Below are positions 1 through 9,111 of a stretch of DNA of 64,000 nt, in pieces. The position numbers were made by a program, and so were the translations under genes. The first letter of the stretch is position 1, and the number at the start of each line of letters is the position of its first letter. The notes below the pieces were generated by a model. The model did not search any database and was not told the DNA's origin. It was given only the letters and a program-made list of their open reading frames with translations. This DNA is from Candidatus Rifleibacteriota bacterium (lineage in GTDB: Bacteria; Muiribacteriota; Ozemobacteria; Ozemobacterales; Ozemobacteraceae), in assembly GCA_015233565.1 (NCBI GenBank), contig JADFXM010000036.1, positions 1 through 64,000 on the forward strand. Direction: 5' to 3'.

Positions 1-369
1 TAATTTTCCTTTTCCCTTAAAAAAATAAATCTCTTACAGCTTCTATAAGAAGCTATTGGAATCAATTGTCCCGAAAATTCTAACATACTTTTTCTGGGAC
101 TTTTAGCACTTTTATCGAAAGGACACAGATATTCTGAATCTTGGCGGAAGTGTTCAAAATTCGACGAGTTCTTTAAACAGAGCTCCCTTGCGCGAAGTAA
201 TCGCTGGTGTGGTTCTTGCCGAATATGAAACTTCAAAGAAAAAAACCCCAAGACCTGTACAAGACCCTGACCGCCAAATACTTTGGAGAAAAGAGCGAAT
301 ACAAAAAAAAATTAGATTAATTTGGAAAAAAATAGGAGGGGAAATTATTTGGCCCATCGTCTGTTTATT
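1..369. other. Intergenic region with no secure gene
   Basis: No convincing complete gene is visible. On the plus strand, about 188 to 315, a short stretch reads like the C-terminus of a protein, but only if the frame changes in the A-rich tract near 240-250. The second frame ends at a TAA near 315. It resembles the tail of a phosphohexomutase only weakly, from memory, so it is not called as a gene. Confidence 0.4.
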
Positions 370-1503
370 TTACCTGTCTACTGTTACCTCAATTGCATGT
401 GGAATACCAAATTTTTCTTTGACCCGACAATAAGTTAAAAGCATCCTTTTTCCGTCTCCGGAAAAATAGATAGGATGCAAAAAAGGACAATATAACATCC
501 CACTCCAATCGGAGTGGGAAAATTTTTCTCTGTCTTCAAATACTTTTTGCGGAGGGGAGAATGGCCCCTCAGCCTTGCGGGAATATCGAAAATATATCCT
601 CTTGGGATCTCCTATTGCAGAACCAATGTGAGCCATGACGAAACATTGGAGATATTCGTTCCATACCACCGAAACCTGCCCATAAATTCCATCTGCAGCA
701 GCTTTTGGCAGGACAAAATAAGCTTTCGGGTTTTCAATTTCTTCAGGTTTTACCCTTGCAGTTCGAACAAAAGAAAAAGGAGAAGTCAAGTCTATAAAGT
801 AGCAGTAAAGCCAGCCATCTTTACCAGAAACCACGCTGAAAGGCGGGGATTTAAAGGGAAAGCGTGAAGAGATCGCAACTCTTTCCCAGGTTTTCCAAGA
901 ATTTTTTTCGGAACGCATTAATCCAACAAAATTTTCGTTGGAAAATCCCCAAGCGTTTTCTGAAAGAACAACCCTTTCAAAAAAAACATAATACCTGTTG
1001 TTAATGAACCCCCCCCCTCCAGGCCAGATTCGATGCCTTTCCCAGGTTTCTTCTCCCTCAAGAGGAATAAACTGCTTCCCAATTTGCTTTGAATCAGTCA
1101 AAAACTGGCCGTTGCCGCTTTTAGTAGCTATTAGAATAGAGTTACATATCCCTTTGGGAAAATACTCCGGAATATCTTTCCCTTTCCAGGCCCCAAGAAA
1201 AGAATCTCCAAATGTAAGAATGCTTTCGTTGTTTCCTGCAATTTCGCATCCCCCGTCCTGAAATAGAATTTTCGCTTGGGACATTGAATTGCTCCAGGGA
1301 AGTTCAACAGGTCTAACTTCCTGAATTTTGAAATTGAAATCAGGTCTATCCTTCTCCACAATTAATCCCAAAAATGAATTAATTAAATCTTTTTTTTCCA
1401 GTGAAACGAGGAATCGATCGATATCCATTGCAAAAAGCACATTTGGAATTAAAAGTACAAGAAAAAGGGAAAAATTGGTTTTCGGTTTTATTTGTTTTAT
1501 CAA
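370..1503 (-). CDS. Secreted beta-propeller-like protein (DUF4185-like)
   Basis: 377 residues starting at TTG. The N-terminus has a lysine-rich start, a hydrophobic run and an alanine near residue 25, which fits a signal peptide, so the protein is probably exported. The body has features of DUF4185/glycosidase-like propellers: a LTFGDSFLG stretch near residue 95, a glycine run (GGGG) before INNRYYVFFER, repeated W and Y blade motifs, and a late MLLTYCRV strand. Members of this group are thought to bind or act on polysaccharide, but I see no catalytic residues I can name. It stands alone, with no operon partner. Function is inferred from the fold-like pattern only. Confidence 0.6.
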   Translation of the reverse strand: MIKQIKPKTNFSLFLVLLIPNVLFAMDIDRFLVSLEKKDLINSFLGLIVEKDRPDFNFKIQEVRPVELPWSNSMSQAKILFQDGGCEIAGNNESILTFGDSFLGAWKGKDIPEYFPKGICNSILIATKSGNGQFLTDSKQIGKQFIPLEGEETWERHRIWPGGGGFINNRYYVFFERVVLSENAWGFSNENFVGLMRSEKNSWKTWERVAISSRFPFKSPPFSVVSGKDGWLYCYFIDLTSPFSFVRTARVKPEEIENPKAYFVLPKAAADGIYGQVSVVWNEYLQCFVMAHIGSAIGDPKRIYFRYSRKAEGPFSPPQKVFEDREKFSHSDWSGMLYCPFLHPIYFSGDGKRMLLTYCRVKEKFGIPHAIEVTVDR

Positions 1504-1655
1504 CTTTCTTATTGTCCGTATTTGGAATTTTTCAAGGTTTAATAAGAATCATAGAAAAAGGTAGTAATTGAAAAAAAAGATAACAGGCAAAAACCGGGGA
1601 TTTTTTTCCTATCAAATAATAAAAACTCCTTTTCATTAAGTCCAGGGTGTAAAAG

Positions 1656-1885
1656 TCAGTCGATTTTTATGAGGAAAGTCCAGCTTCCAGCCTGCTCATC
1701 ACTAAAATGTGGGGTGAGGATGACCTCAGCCTTGGTTTCGCAACCCAGCGTATTTCTTCCTTGACAAACTCCTGAAAGGCATTGACCGTTTTCCAGCCCA
1801 GCTTGCACAGCATGGCGATGGCTGGTTGCTCTATCAGGGCATCTTCAGTGCAACCGGTTGGAGTCATGATTGTGATTTCCGCCAT
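1656..1885 (-). pseudogene. hsdR: HsdR N-terminal stub (type I restriction endonuclease), frameshifted
   Basis: The first residues ([20 protein letters not shown] then LGWKTVNAF) match the characteristic start of type I restriction subunit HsdR. After about residue 45 (near position 1745) the open frame loses similarity, and the neighbouring frame resumes it as LGCETKAEVILTP, which is the expected next HsdR segment. That frame stops at a TGA at 1656-1658. A normal HsdR has roughly 800-1100 residues, including a PD-(D/E)xK nuclease and a DEAD-box motor, and none of that follows. The ATG overlaps the end of the AlbA-type gene, as in intact hsd operons. It is a dead gene. Confidence 0.85.
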
Positions 1886-3852
1886 TTAGCAGTGGTGCGA
1901 TAGCGTTGTTTTGGGCTTTGGGGCTTATCGGGGAAAGTCATTTCAATAAGACCTGCTTCTAGCAGTGGTTTTATGACTTGGTCCCTGAACTTGGTCCTGT
2001 TAGTTCGACCAAAAATCGCCATTAATTCATCTATCGTGCTATCATTGGCGCATTCATTGAGGATTTCAACTTGGTCCCGACTTAGTCCCGACTTGGTCCC
2101 TTTAGTTTGACCTGAAATCGTTGAAGATTTTTTGTCTTTGTTATGTTTTGTGCTTTCAGTGCCAATTTCAACTTGGTCCCTACTTGGTCCCAACTTGGTC
2201 CCTTTAGTTTGACCTGAAATCGCTGAAAATTTGTCGGCTTTGTTTTGTTTTGTGCTCTCAGTGCCGATTTCAATTTGGTCCCGACTTGGTCCCGACTTGG
2301 TCCCTTTGGTTCGAGTGGGTTGTGAAATAGTTCGCAACAACTGTGGAGAGTATTTATCCGGAGTTTCCAGAGAATCTTCTACGCATCCAGAGGCATTCAA
2401 GCTTTCGACTCCTTCGCAAAAAAGTTGTGACTCCTTGTATGATGAAGTTGTTCTATAGCGTTGTTTTGAACTTTGAGGTTTATCTGCGATGGTCATTTCA
2501 ATTAGTTCCGCTTCTAGCAGTGGTTTGATAACTTGGTCCCTGAATTTGGTTCTGTTTGTTCGACCTAAAATCGCCATTAATTCATCTATTGTGCTATCAT
2601 TCAAGCATTTATCAAGAATTTTGAGTTGGTCCTGACTTAGTTCCAACTTGATCGCTTTTCGATGGATGGGTTGCTGCTGTTTAATTTCGTTTTGCTGTGC
2701 TTGAGCAGAAACGCGAGTCAAACTGAAGGTAATTCGAAAGCGAAAGGCAACTTCTTCCATTGTTGGTTCAGGCAAATTCATTTCACGACAAGAAGCCTGC
2801 ATCCGTTGAAAACCGCTTCCCCAATGTTCTATCAGATTGAGTTCCTTGAAAACTCTTCCGATCACGCGGTTTCGAAGTTTGGAGACGCCATTGCGAACAT
2901 CAGCAATTGTCAGGCCACCAGCTAACAAACCGGGGTTTTCAATCTCAATTCGATCGTCGAAAATAGCAACACGGATCGGCGCTCCAGTTTGCGAATAATC
3001 AGCGTGTACTATGGCATTTGCAAGTGCTTCCCGAAGTGCTTCTACAGGTATATTCCAGACATCTTTTCTTTGTAATTTTCCAAACTCAGCTGTATGTAAT
3101 GCATGCTTCTTAATAAACTCAAAAGCCTCATTCAGGGCAAGGGGAAGATGATTTTTGATTTCCAACTGGTCTAAAATGCGTGCTTTATCAGTTCCACCAA
3201 ACCGACCACATTGTATCCAGGCATCAGGGAAATAATGGTCTCGTAAAGAACCAAATAGAAGCATTCCCCCGATTGTCGGAACAAACCTTCCTTGGTATCG
3301 AGTGGTCAAACGCAGCGTTTCGGAAGTGCTCTTATTCCAATTTCGCAATCCGGCAAATAATTTGGATGCTACCCGAAAGTCCAACGCTTCTGGTTTGGCT
3401 TCCGGTATCGGTTCATCGTCGTATGAGAGGTTCGTGGCTGAACGGCGTAACTCAGCAGTTAAGCTCTTGTCCGCTTGGCGATTTGTGGTTCCCACCCGCA
3501 CGAAAACACCATTTTCGATGCCATGCGATTTCAGCCAGTGTGGCCGTAACGCGCTTGGATACACCTCCACAACCAACAAAGTGCGGTTTTTCCAGTTAAT
3601 AAGTTCAACATTGGGAACCAGACGCGGCTCAATCGAATCGGCAATCAGATTGCAGAGACGCTCTTCTCCATCCAGCGGATTTTCTACGCCGAGTACAACT
3701 TTGCTCTGGTCTTTTATCCCTATTAGCACGATCCCGCCAGCAGTGTTGGCAAATGCCGTCACTGTCTTCAGGATATTTTTTGGCGATGATAAATCCTGCT
3801 TGAATTCAAGCGTTTTCCCTTCAGGATGAGTTAGCAGTTCATCAATCTTCAT
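1864..3852 (-). CDS. AlbA/Schlafen-type ATP-binding protein with duplicated winged-helix tail
   Basis: 662 residues. Residues 10-120 form an AlbA_2/Schlafen-like domain ([28 protein letters not shown]). Residues 260-350 resemble the C-terminal ATP-binding domain of this family ([26 protein letters not shown]). From 406 on there is a winged-helix-like module (406-469), a linker with two 34-residue repeats (515-582), and a second near-identical module (591-654). The ATG overlaps the stop of the upstream HsdM/HsdS hybrid in an ATGA, and the stop overlaps the HsdR stub, so it was part of a type I RM operon. Such proteins are often found inside hsd operons, with no settled role. It is the only intact member left here. 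Confidence 0.85.
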   Translation of the reverse strand: MKIDELLTHPEGKTLEFKQDLSSPKNILKTVTAFANTAGGIVLIGIKDQSKVVLGVENPLDGEERLCNLIADSIEPRLVPNVELINWKNRTLLVVEVYPSALRPHWLKSHGIENGVFVRVGTTNRQADKSLTAELRRSATNLSYDDEPIPEAKPEALDFRVASKLFAGLRNWNKSTSETLRLTTRYQGRFVPTIGGMLLFGSLRDHYFPDAWIQCGRFGGTDKARILDQLEIKNHLPLALNEAFEFIKKHALHTAEFGKLQRKDVWNIPVEALREALANAIVHADYSQTGAPIRVAIFDDRIEIENPGLLAGGLTIADVRNGVSKLRNRVIGRVFKELNLIEHWGSGFQRMQASCREMNLPEPTMEEVAFRFRITFSLTRVSAQAQQNEIKQQQPIHRKAIKLELSQDQLKILDKCLNDSTIDELMAILGRTNRTKFRDQVIKPLLEAELIEMTIADKPQSSKQRYRTTSSYKESQLFCEGVESLNASGCVEDSLETPDKYSPQLLRTISQPTRTKGTKSGPSRDQIEIGTESTKQNKADKFSAISGQTKGTKLGPSRDQVEIGTESTKHNKDKKSSTISGQTKGTKSGLSRDQVEILNECANDSTIDELMAIFGRTNRTKFRDQVIKPLLEAGLIEMTFPDKPQSPKQRYRTTAKWRKSQS
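1891..2637 (-). repeat. Duplicated winged-helix coding segment (2446-2637 and 1891-2082)
   Basis: Two 64-residue segments share the core [29 protein letters not shown] and the closing QRYRTT. One lies at 2446-2637 and the other at 1891-2082. They differ at a small number of positions, so this is an internal gene duplication and not independent domains. Confidence 0.85.
2107..2310 (-). repeat. Two tandem 102-bp coding repeats in the AlbA-type gene
   Basis: Two adjacent 102-bp units (2209-2310 and 2107-2208) each encode 34 residues starting TKGTK and ending ISGQ. A partial third unit runs into the second winged-helix copy. The units keep frame and differ by a few substitutions. Confidence 0.85.
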
Positions 3853-4487
3853 GAAGCGGCCTCGTTGGGGGTGGTGATGTCAAGTCCTGGTACGTCGACT
3901 TCGCCGGATATGGGCTTGGGAAGAAGAAAATCGCGGGAACGGCGAAGAAGGGTATAATTGTACATCAATGATCTCGTTTGATCAGATAATGGTGATACAA
4001 ATTGGTCAAAAATTTCGGCACTATGTTTTGAAGATAAAACGATTGGTTTTTCTTTCAAGGATTTAAATTGTCGAGCAGGTTCAAAATCTGAAAAGTTTAC
4101 GGATGGAGTGTTTTTAAAACGATTGTAGGTTTTGGGTAAGATATCCTTGAGATCAGGATTATCGGCCTCAATGGCAGGCATAACTTCATTGATGGCCGCA
4201 CCATTATTTCCACCTTCCGCCAGTGCTATCAATGCAGAAAACCGCGCCATTTCAGGAAGATAAAGAACGCCCCGGGCTTGATAGTCAGCCGGACCTATTT
4301 TCCGCCGCCCATTGCTCGTACCCGCAAGCTCCTTTGCAGCGGTTTGGAAGTTGTGGTCAACATAGCGCAAAAAAACCAGTCCCAGTACAGACACCGAATA
4401 TTCCGACGACTTCAGCTTTGAATTGGCCCTCAGCTCATCAGCAGTATCCCAAAGACGGGTTTCGATGTTATTTCCGATATGGTTCAT
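3849..4487 (-). pseudogene. hsdM/hsdS remnant: HsdM N-terminus fused to HsdS C-terminus by internal deletion
   Basis: 212 residues in one open frame. Residues 1-125 match the HsdM N-terminal helical domain ([39 protein letters not shown]). Residues from about 145 on match the very end of HsdS ([35 protein letters not shown]). The whole HsdM catalytic domain, including the NPPF motif, and both HsdS target-recognition domains are missing. The join lies near positions 4050-4110. The most economical reading is one in-frame deletion from inside hsdM to the end of hsdS. The protein could still be made but cannot methylate DNA. Confidence 0.85.
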
Positions 4488-5086
4488 GGGTTCCCCTTAA
4501 TCGCTTTCGATGTTGTTTCTTTTGCCCATTGCTTCTTTTTTCTAAAGGAAGTTCCAGGTCAAAACTTAAGAAAACTTCCCGGTATCCATACCCCAATCAG
4601 CATTAAGAGGAGCAACAAAATTTTTGGCGTAGGCGGTATGGGTATGATGGATTTTCCCTAAAAGCCACTTTTAAAACCATCGCTGCCTACCATGGGTTTG
4701 GCCCATCAAATGTTTATTTGGCTTCCATTTCATTAGTAGAAGCTATTTCCACTTAAGTACGAACCCTGGAAGATCAGTCCTAAGGCATCCATATAATTCA
4801 CCTGCCTTAAATACTATCACACGCTTTTTGAAATTGCATTATGACAGTTTTCAATTTCTTACCAGGAAGGTTTTATATTCTGTCGAATCGCGAGTAACCC
4901 AGAATTTTCCTTCTTCGACAAAATATAATTGGCAAAAACTTCATAGATATTTATCTGAACAGAATAAATGGCAATTCCGAGAAAAAATTTTAGAATCGCT
5001 TGGTCCCAAGTTAATAAAGAGTCTTCCATTTAAATGAACTTAAATTAAAAATGCGCAAACAGGGAGTAATAGGAATCAGCTGTTCA
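4488..5086. other. Intergenic region, nothing clear
   Basis: About 600 bases between the hsd remnant and the U32 gene. A 69-codon frame on the plus strand (4828-5037) has protein-like composition but no start signal and no family I recognise; it may be a gene relic. Confidence 0.4.
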
Positions 5087-6382
5087 TCAAGTCTTTGCAG
5101 AAACCGGAATCAAGCGATAGACCTTGTCACCACAACGTACCAGTTCCGGAAAAAAGACCCCGACCGTTCTACCTTTTTTGCCGTGCGAAACGGGCTGAAG
5201 ATTGTCTTCAATAGACGTGACTTCGCTTTGCTTGCATCCGGTGGTACTTCCATGCACCATAATTTCATCTCCGATCGAAATACCTGAATTGTCAAGCCGG
5301 ATGGCAACAACGGCAGATTTTTTGTAATAATTTACCACCTCACCGATAAACTGTTTTCTGTGCGTTGCCTGATTTCCGTCGCCCAAACTCCATTCGTTGA
5401 TCGGTTTTCCGAAACAGAAACCTGACGAAAAGCCTCTGTTGAATACTTGTCTAAGGCAAATCATCTCTTCTTTTTTTGCTTCGGCTAATCGTTCAGAAAA
5501 ATCCGGTAAATGTGACGTTTCATAGCAAATATCCAGGATCCTTCGATAGGACTTGGTCACATACGAAACATACTCGATGCTACGCTGCCTTCCTTCGATT
5601 TTAAGACTATCTACTCCAGCGCTCAGTAGCTGGTCCAGGAAAGGCAATGTACAGAGATCTTTTGGACTGAGAGTGAAATCGTCACCAACCTGCAATATCT
5701 TGCCATCGTGAGTTTCGGTTATCGTATAGGTGCCTCGACATGGTTGTTGACACGCGCCGCGATTCGCGGATTTTCCTGACATGAACTGGGAAAGCTGGCA
5801 TCGACCACTCACAGAAAGGCACATGGCACCGTGAGCAAACACTTCTATTTCGATCTCAGAAGCTTTTTCACCCATCTCTTGTACAAGCGAATGCCTGATC
5901 GAACTGATGTTGCTCAAACTGCATTCCCGCGCGAGCACAAACCGGCGAATTCCCAGATTATGGTGAAAATAAAGGATGGCTGTAGCATTGGCGACAGACA
6001 TCTGCGTTGAGATGAAGACTTCAAGGCCGGCAGCGCGAGCCGCAACAATCACCGAGAAGTCCCAGGCGATGACCGCATCTACTTTGGCTTTGGCCGCCGC
6101 TTCGATTGTCCGATGCAGAGGCTCTTCCTCTTGCGGAAGAATGAGCGTGTTGAGGGTAAGATAAGCTTTGGCACCCGCGAAATGAACGATTTGAACAACC
6201 TCATCAAGTTCCTGAATCGAAAAATTTCCGGCTTTTGAGCGCATATTGAACGTGCCGACTCCAAAATACACAGCATCGGCGCCTGCTTGCAATGCTGCCA
6301 TCAGGCATGCTTTCGTTCCCGCCGGAGCCATCAGTTCTGGCTTTCGAGGTTTTCGATTGCCAATGGGAGTCTTGTTAATCAT
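5087..6382 (-). CDS. trhP: U32-family tRNA hydroxylation protein, TrhP/YegQ-like
   Basis: 431 residues, close to the usual size. It starts with the family motif PELMAPAGT and an AGADAVYFG strand. The U32 signature sits near the middle: EIEVFAHGAMCLSVSGRC, then SANRGACQQPCR, giving four cysteines thought to hold an iron-sulfur cluster. A KIEGRQRSIEYV motif follows. Proteins of this type (E. coli YegQ/TrhP) make 5-hydroxyuridine at the wobble position of some tRNAs using prephenate. RlhA is the alternative, but the length and single domain favour TrhP. It acts in the cytoplasm and stands alone between accessory regions. Confidence 0.85.
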   Translation of the reverse strand: MINKTPIGNRKPRKPELMAPAGTKACLMAALQAGADAVYFGVGTFNMRSKAGNFSIQELDEVVQIVHFAGAKAYLTLNTLILPQEEEPLHRTIEAAAKAKVDAVIAWDFSVIVAARAAGLEVFISTQMSVANATAILYFHHNLGIRRFVLARECSLSNISSIRHSLVQEMGEKASEIEIEVFAHGAMCLSVSGRCQLSQFMSGKSANRGACQQPCRGTYTITETHDGKILQVGDDFTLSPKDLCTLPFLDQLLSAGVDSLKIEGRQRSIEYVSYVTKSYRRILDICYETSHLPDFSERLAEAKKEEMICLRQVFNRGFSSGFCFGKPINEWSLGDGNQATHRKQFIGEVVNYYKKSAVVAIRLDNSGISIGDEIMVHGSTTGCKQSEVTSIEDNLQPVSHGKKGRTVGVFFPELVRCGDKVYRLIPVSAKT

Positions 6383-6848
6383 TATTAATCAACATCGGTT
6401 AAACAATTTATTGTCTAATAGCAGCTTTGATCGGCTTTCCAGAAGATTGCCCTGCAACTTCTCTGATAAGCGCTTGCCATTTTCCTACTCAGCGTAACAT
6501 ATGCATTCTTATCTTTCAAGGCGTATTTTCTGAAAAAAATCCAGCAAAACAAAGAAAGAATCCAACGGCTGATGAAAAAATACTGGCCCTGTCGCACGTC
6601 AACAGTATTGCCTGGCTTTCGTCTATTATTAGCCTTCACTTGGCCGAGCTATGAACGACGCTCCCACAGTCTATCGCCCTCGCAATCCAAAGGTCACAGT
6701 TTACTATCCCTGTGCCGAGTTTTATTCACAAGACCGAAAGGGAACTCCGAGATCACGAAACTGCCGCCTTTCTGGCATTCTCAGGTGTTTTTAAGAAAGG
6801 CCAATACCTGTTCGAACATAGGCTTGGTGTTCCTCCAGTAGGTTGGAC
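6383..6848. other. Intergenic region, possible transposase trace
   Basis: No complete gene. On the plus strand at about 6652 a short frame opens with TVYRPRNP, which recalls the start of some zinc-binding transposases of the IS91 type, but it loses all resemblance after about 25 residues. Nothing else is supported. Confidence 0.35.
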
Positions 6849-7265
6849 CTATTTCCCTACGAAGCCCTGGTAGATAATCGACCACCGAGCCTTTACAGGC
6901 ATTCCCACATTCAAGGAAAAGGTTCCCGTTCCCGTCGATGAAAGATTTATCACAAGATTTTCCTGTTCCCCTGAGCTATAGTATCCATTGTTTTTGAACA
7001 CTTCCTTGATGCGCTTCGTCACTAATTCTTTCTGCTGGTCGGAGAGGGGACCGCCCTTGTTTGTCCTCATCAGTTCGACTGAATATTCCTTACCACTCGC
7101 CCAGGCCCCCTGTAAGGAGCAATAAAGCCTTAAGAAGGGGAACGCGAAGGCAATGAGGAAAGGAATTAGAAGGACCAAAACGACCCCAATTTTAATGAGG
7201 GAAATAATTCGGTGTTTACAGCCGGATTTTGGCATTTCCTTAGAATTCATCATTGATTCTTTCAA
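6849..7265 (-). CDS. Small membrane-anchored protein of unknown function
   Basis: 138 residues. After a short charged start there is one strong hydrophobic segment (about residues 23-48, VVLVLLIPFLIAFAFPFL), followed by a soluble domain predicted to face the periplasm. The soluble part has KELVTKRIKEVFKNNGYY and a beta-rich end. A second in-frame ATG lies at residue 6. I do not recognise a family. It has no operon partner. Length, composition and the anchor suggest a real gene. Confidence 0.55.
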   Translation of the reverse strand: MKESMMNSKEMPKSGCKHRIISLIKIGVVLVLLIPFLIAFAFPFLRLYCSLQGAWASGKEYSVELMRTNKGGPLSDQQKELVTKRIKEVFKNNGYYSSGEQENLVINLSSTGTGTFSLNVGMPVKARWSIIYQGFVGK

Positions 7266-7477
7266 TCATCTCTGGTGAAACCCAATGTTAAAAAGCATCT
7301 ACGGCAGATTCTCTCAAAAATTTGGACGTGAATTTTCTTTTCTGGATGGAATATACCATACTTTATTTTTGCGAGGCAAAGCAACATAAATAGACTTTCC
7401 AAAGCTGCCCGCAAACAAAAAGGAATCGGAGCAATGAATGAATCTCTTGGAAATGGAAAAGCATAACGCCGGAATGG

Positions 7478-7560
7478 GGAAGCTGTGAAAAATTAGGGTT
7501 ATTCATGAAAGTAAAACACTTAAGAACCCCGCCTACAATAGTTTGTGATATTTCACACTG
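7478..7560 (+). repeat. Dispersed repeat family C, copy 1
   Basis: About 83 bp with imperfect inverted ends (GTGAAAAAT at the left, reverse of ATATTTCAC at the right) and a conserved AAGAACCCCGCC core. Similar copies are at 25402-25484 (reverse) and 48269-48348. Confidence 0.75.
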
Positions 7561-7782
7561 GAGTTATTTTCCTATTCTTGGTATTTTTTCATAGCTTCGG
7601 AGGGGGGTTGGTCAAAAGATTTACGAATAGATCCTTTAAAGATCAACCTGTATAGCTCTGTCTTTGTCCAAAACAGTTTCAAACCTTTGATGGCTTTTGC
7701 ACCTCCGATTAAATTCAGTATTGTTTCGTAGATGTCTGACTGTTTTCCCAGCCAGTTCATTGAAGGTAAGCTACCAATCGAC

Positions 7783-7911
7783 CTATTTCACGTATTCGCG
7801 GGAGACAAATTCCACGTAATGACAGAAAGCTTTAACAGACTCTTCTTCACCCCATCCTCCAAATTCCCTTTCAATCCAAAGTAGCCAATTGAAGTGGTAA
7901 AAGCATTTTTA
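7783..7911 (-). pseudogene. Possible Y1 (REP-associated) transposase C-terminal fragment
   Basis: The minus strand reads a 40-residue frame ending at TAG (7783-7785) with HFNWLLWIEREFGGWGEEES and then VKAFCHYVEFVSREYVK. The pattern W...FG....E..K....FV resembles the C-terminal region of REP-associated tyrosine transposases. No catalytic HUH or tyrosine motif is present. The call rests on remembered family pattern only. Confidence 0.3.
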
Positions 7912-7927
7912 TTTATTGGGAACAATA

Positions 7928-8144
7928 ATACCAATTACAATTAGTTCGTTCATACGCCTTGTTTCTCGCTTCAGATCTGCGTAAAATTAGATTTAATCTG
8001 ACAGAAATGAATGTTTCAACCATCCAGTAAGGGATCCTAATTTTCCCGAAAATTTCGTTTTTTCTTGGAGAATAAAGCGATCCCTTTTCCTTTTGGTCAA
8101 ATCAAAGTCCTTGGGGAAGTGCACGTATTTTTTGGGATTGGTAT
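7928..8144 (+). repeat. Dispersed repeat family A (MITE-like), copy 1
   Basis: 217 bp with 8-bp perfect terminal inverted repeats ATACCAAT and ATTGGTAT. A second copy lies at 11878-12095. The flanks of both read TA before and AA after, so a TA target is possible but not proven. No transposase is encoded. Confidence 0.8.
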
Positions 8145-8586
8145 AACTACCAAAATATCAGAATTCCTGGTATCGGTAGTTTGCATTTTCTCGGAAAAGA
8201 GCTTCAAAAGGTAGTTTTCTGATTTTGGGCAAATAGTCAGATAGGGAGATATTGAAACTTCAAACAGCCGCCATTTCGCAAATGTTGAGCTGACGTCAAG
8301 GGTGGCGTTCTCTGCCCAGCCAAGAAGCCGCCGCCAGAAGTTTCAGGGGATTGCTACGTGGCTCAGCATGGCGACGGTGGGGCTTATAATATTACTAGAT
8401 TCGATTATGGTGCTACCGTCGAGGTATATTTCAAACCGATAGCCACGTTCTTGGACAAGCATCCATTCGAAGTTGTATTTCTGTCCCTGAGCAATGAAAT
8501 GAAGCAATTTCTATCTCTCCTTAAAACTCTCAATGAAAGGGTCAATCGTTTGATTTAGAACTTCTACCTGAATGTTAAAACGGCCC

Positions 8587-9111
8587 CTAAGAGATAAAAT
8601 CGGATATACCTTCATGCTTTAACAACCAGCGCTTACGATCAAGACCACCACCATATCCCGTGAGAGAGTTGTTTGCACCAATCACCCGGTGACATGGAAC
8701 AATAATCGAGAAGGGATTGCTTCCGACCGCCCCTCCTACTGCTCTTGCCGAGTTACAGCCGATCTCAAAGGCGATTTTTCCATAGGTTGATACCGATCCG
8801 ATAGAAATTCCAAGAAGCGAGGTCCACACCTTTTTTTCGAAAGCCGTTCCCATCATTTGCATGGAAGAAATTGCAAATCTCTCGAATACTCCATTGAAGT
8901 AATTCTCGCACCAAGCTTTAAGGGGAGGGAATGCGGAATGATCGCTGTCGGAGAATTCAAATTTTCCGTAGTATTTGCCGAGCTTGCGATTTAACAGGGA
9001 AATTCGATCCGGTTCCACAAAATCAAAGCCGCATAGTCCATGGCTGGACGCAAGCAACACCATCTCCCCAAGTGGAGTTTTTACATAGCTTCGATGAATA
9101 ATCGTTTTCAT
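8587..9111 (-). CDS. ogt: Methylated-DNA--protein-cysteine methyltransferase
   Basis: 174 residues, normal size for Ogt. The active-site motif IVPCHRVI is near residue 138, preceded by the helix-turn-helix segment SVSTYGKIA and ARAVGGAVGSNP, and followed by LTGYGGGLDRKRWLLKHEG. It removes alkyl groups from O6-methylguanine and O4-methylthymine by transferring them to its own cysteine. The start overlaps the stop of ada-alkA by one base (TAATG), so translation is coupled. It is the last gene of a four-part alkylation-repair operon headed by an ArsR-type regulator. Confidence 0.92.
   Translation of the reverse strand: MKTIIHRSYVKTPLGEMVLLASSHGLCGFDFVEPDRISLLNRKLGKYYGKFEFSDSDHSAFPPLKAWCENYFNGVFERFAISSMQMMGTAFEKKVWTSLLGISIGSVSTYGKIAFEIGCNSARAVGGAVGSNPFSIIVPCHRVIGANNSLTGYGGGLDRKRWLLKHEGISDFIS

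Larger units (their letters stand above)
7266..8586. other. 1.3-kb gene-poor stretch holding repeats and a transposase trace
   Basis: This stretch contains one copy of repeat family C (7478-7560), a fragment resembling a Y1 transposase (7783-7911) and one copy of repeat family A (7928-8144). Short open frames at 7572-7760 and 8358-8558 have no start signal or family match. The rest shows nothing I can support. Confidence 0.6.

Noticed and set aside
188-433. Plus-strand frame and a shifted frame that recall a phosphohexomutase tail
   Set aside because: The match is short, needs a frame change in an A-run and rests on weak remembered similarity.
4828-5037. 69-codon plus-strand frame in the gap after the hsd remnant
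   Set aside because: No ribosome site, no family, and it opens only at a TTG; may be a relic but cannot be supported as a gene.
6652-6790. Possible IS91-type transposase start (TVYRPRNP)
   Set aside because: Resemblance covers about eight residues and does not continue in any frame.
7572-7760. 62-codon minus-strand frame
   Set aside because: No ribosome site and no recognisable domain; lies among decayed repeats.
8358-8558. 66-codon plus-strand frame before ogt
   Set aside because: No ribosome site, no family, and in a gene-poor stretch.
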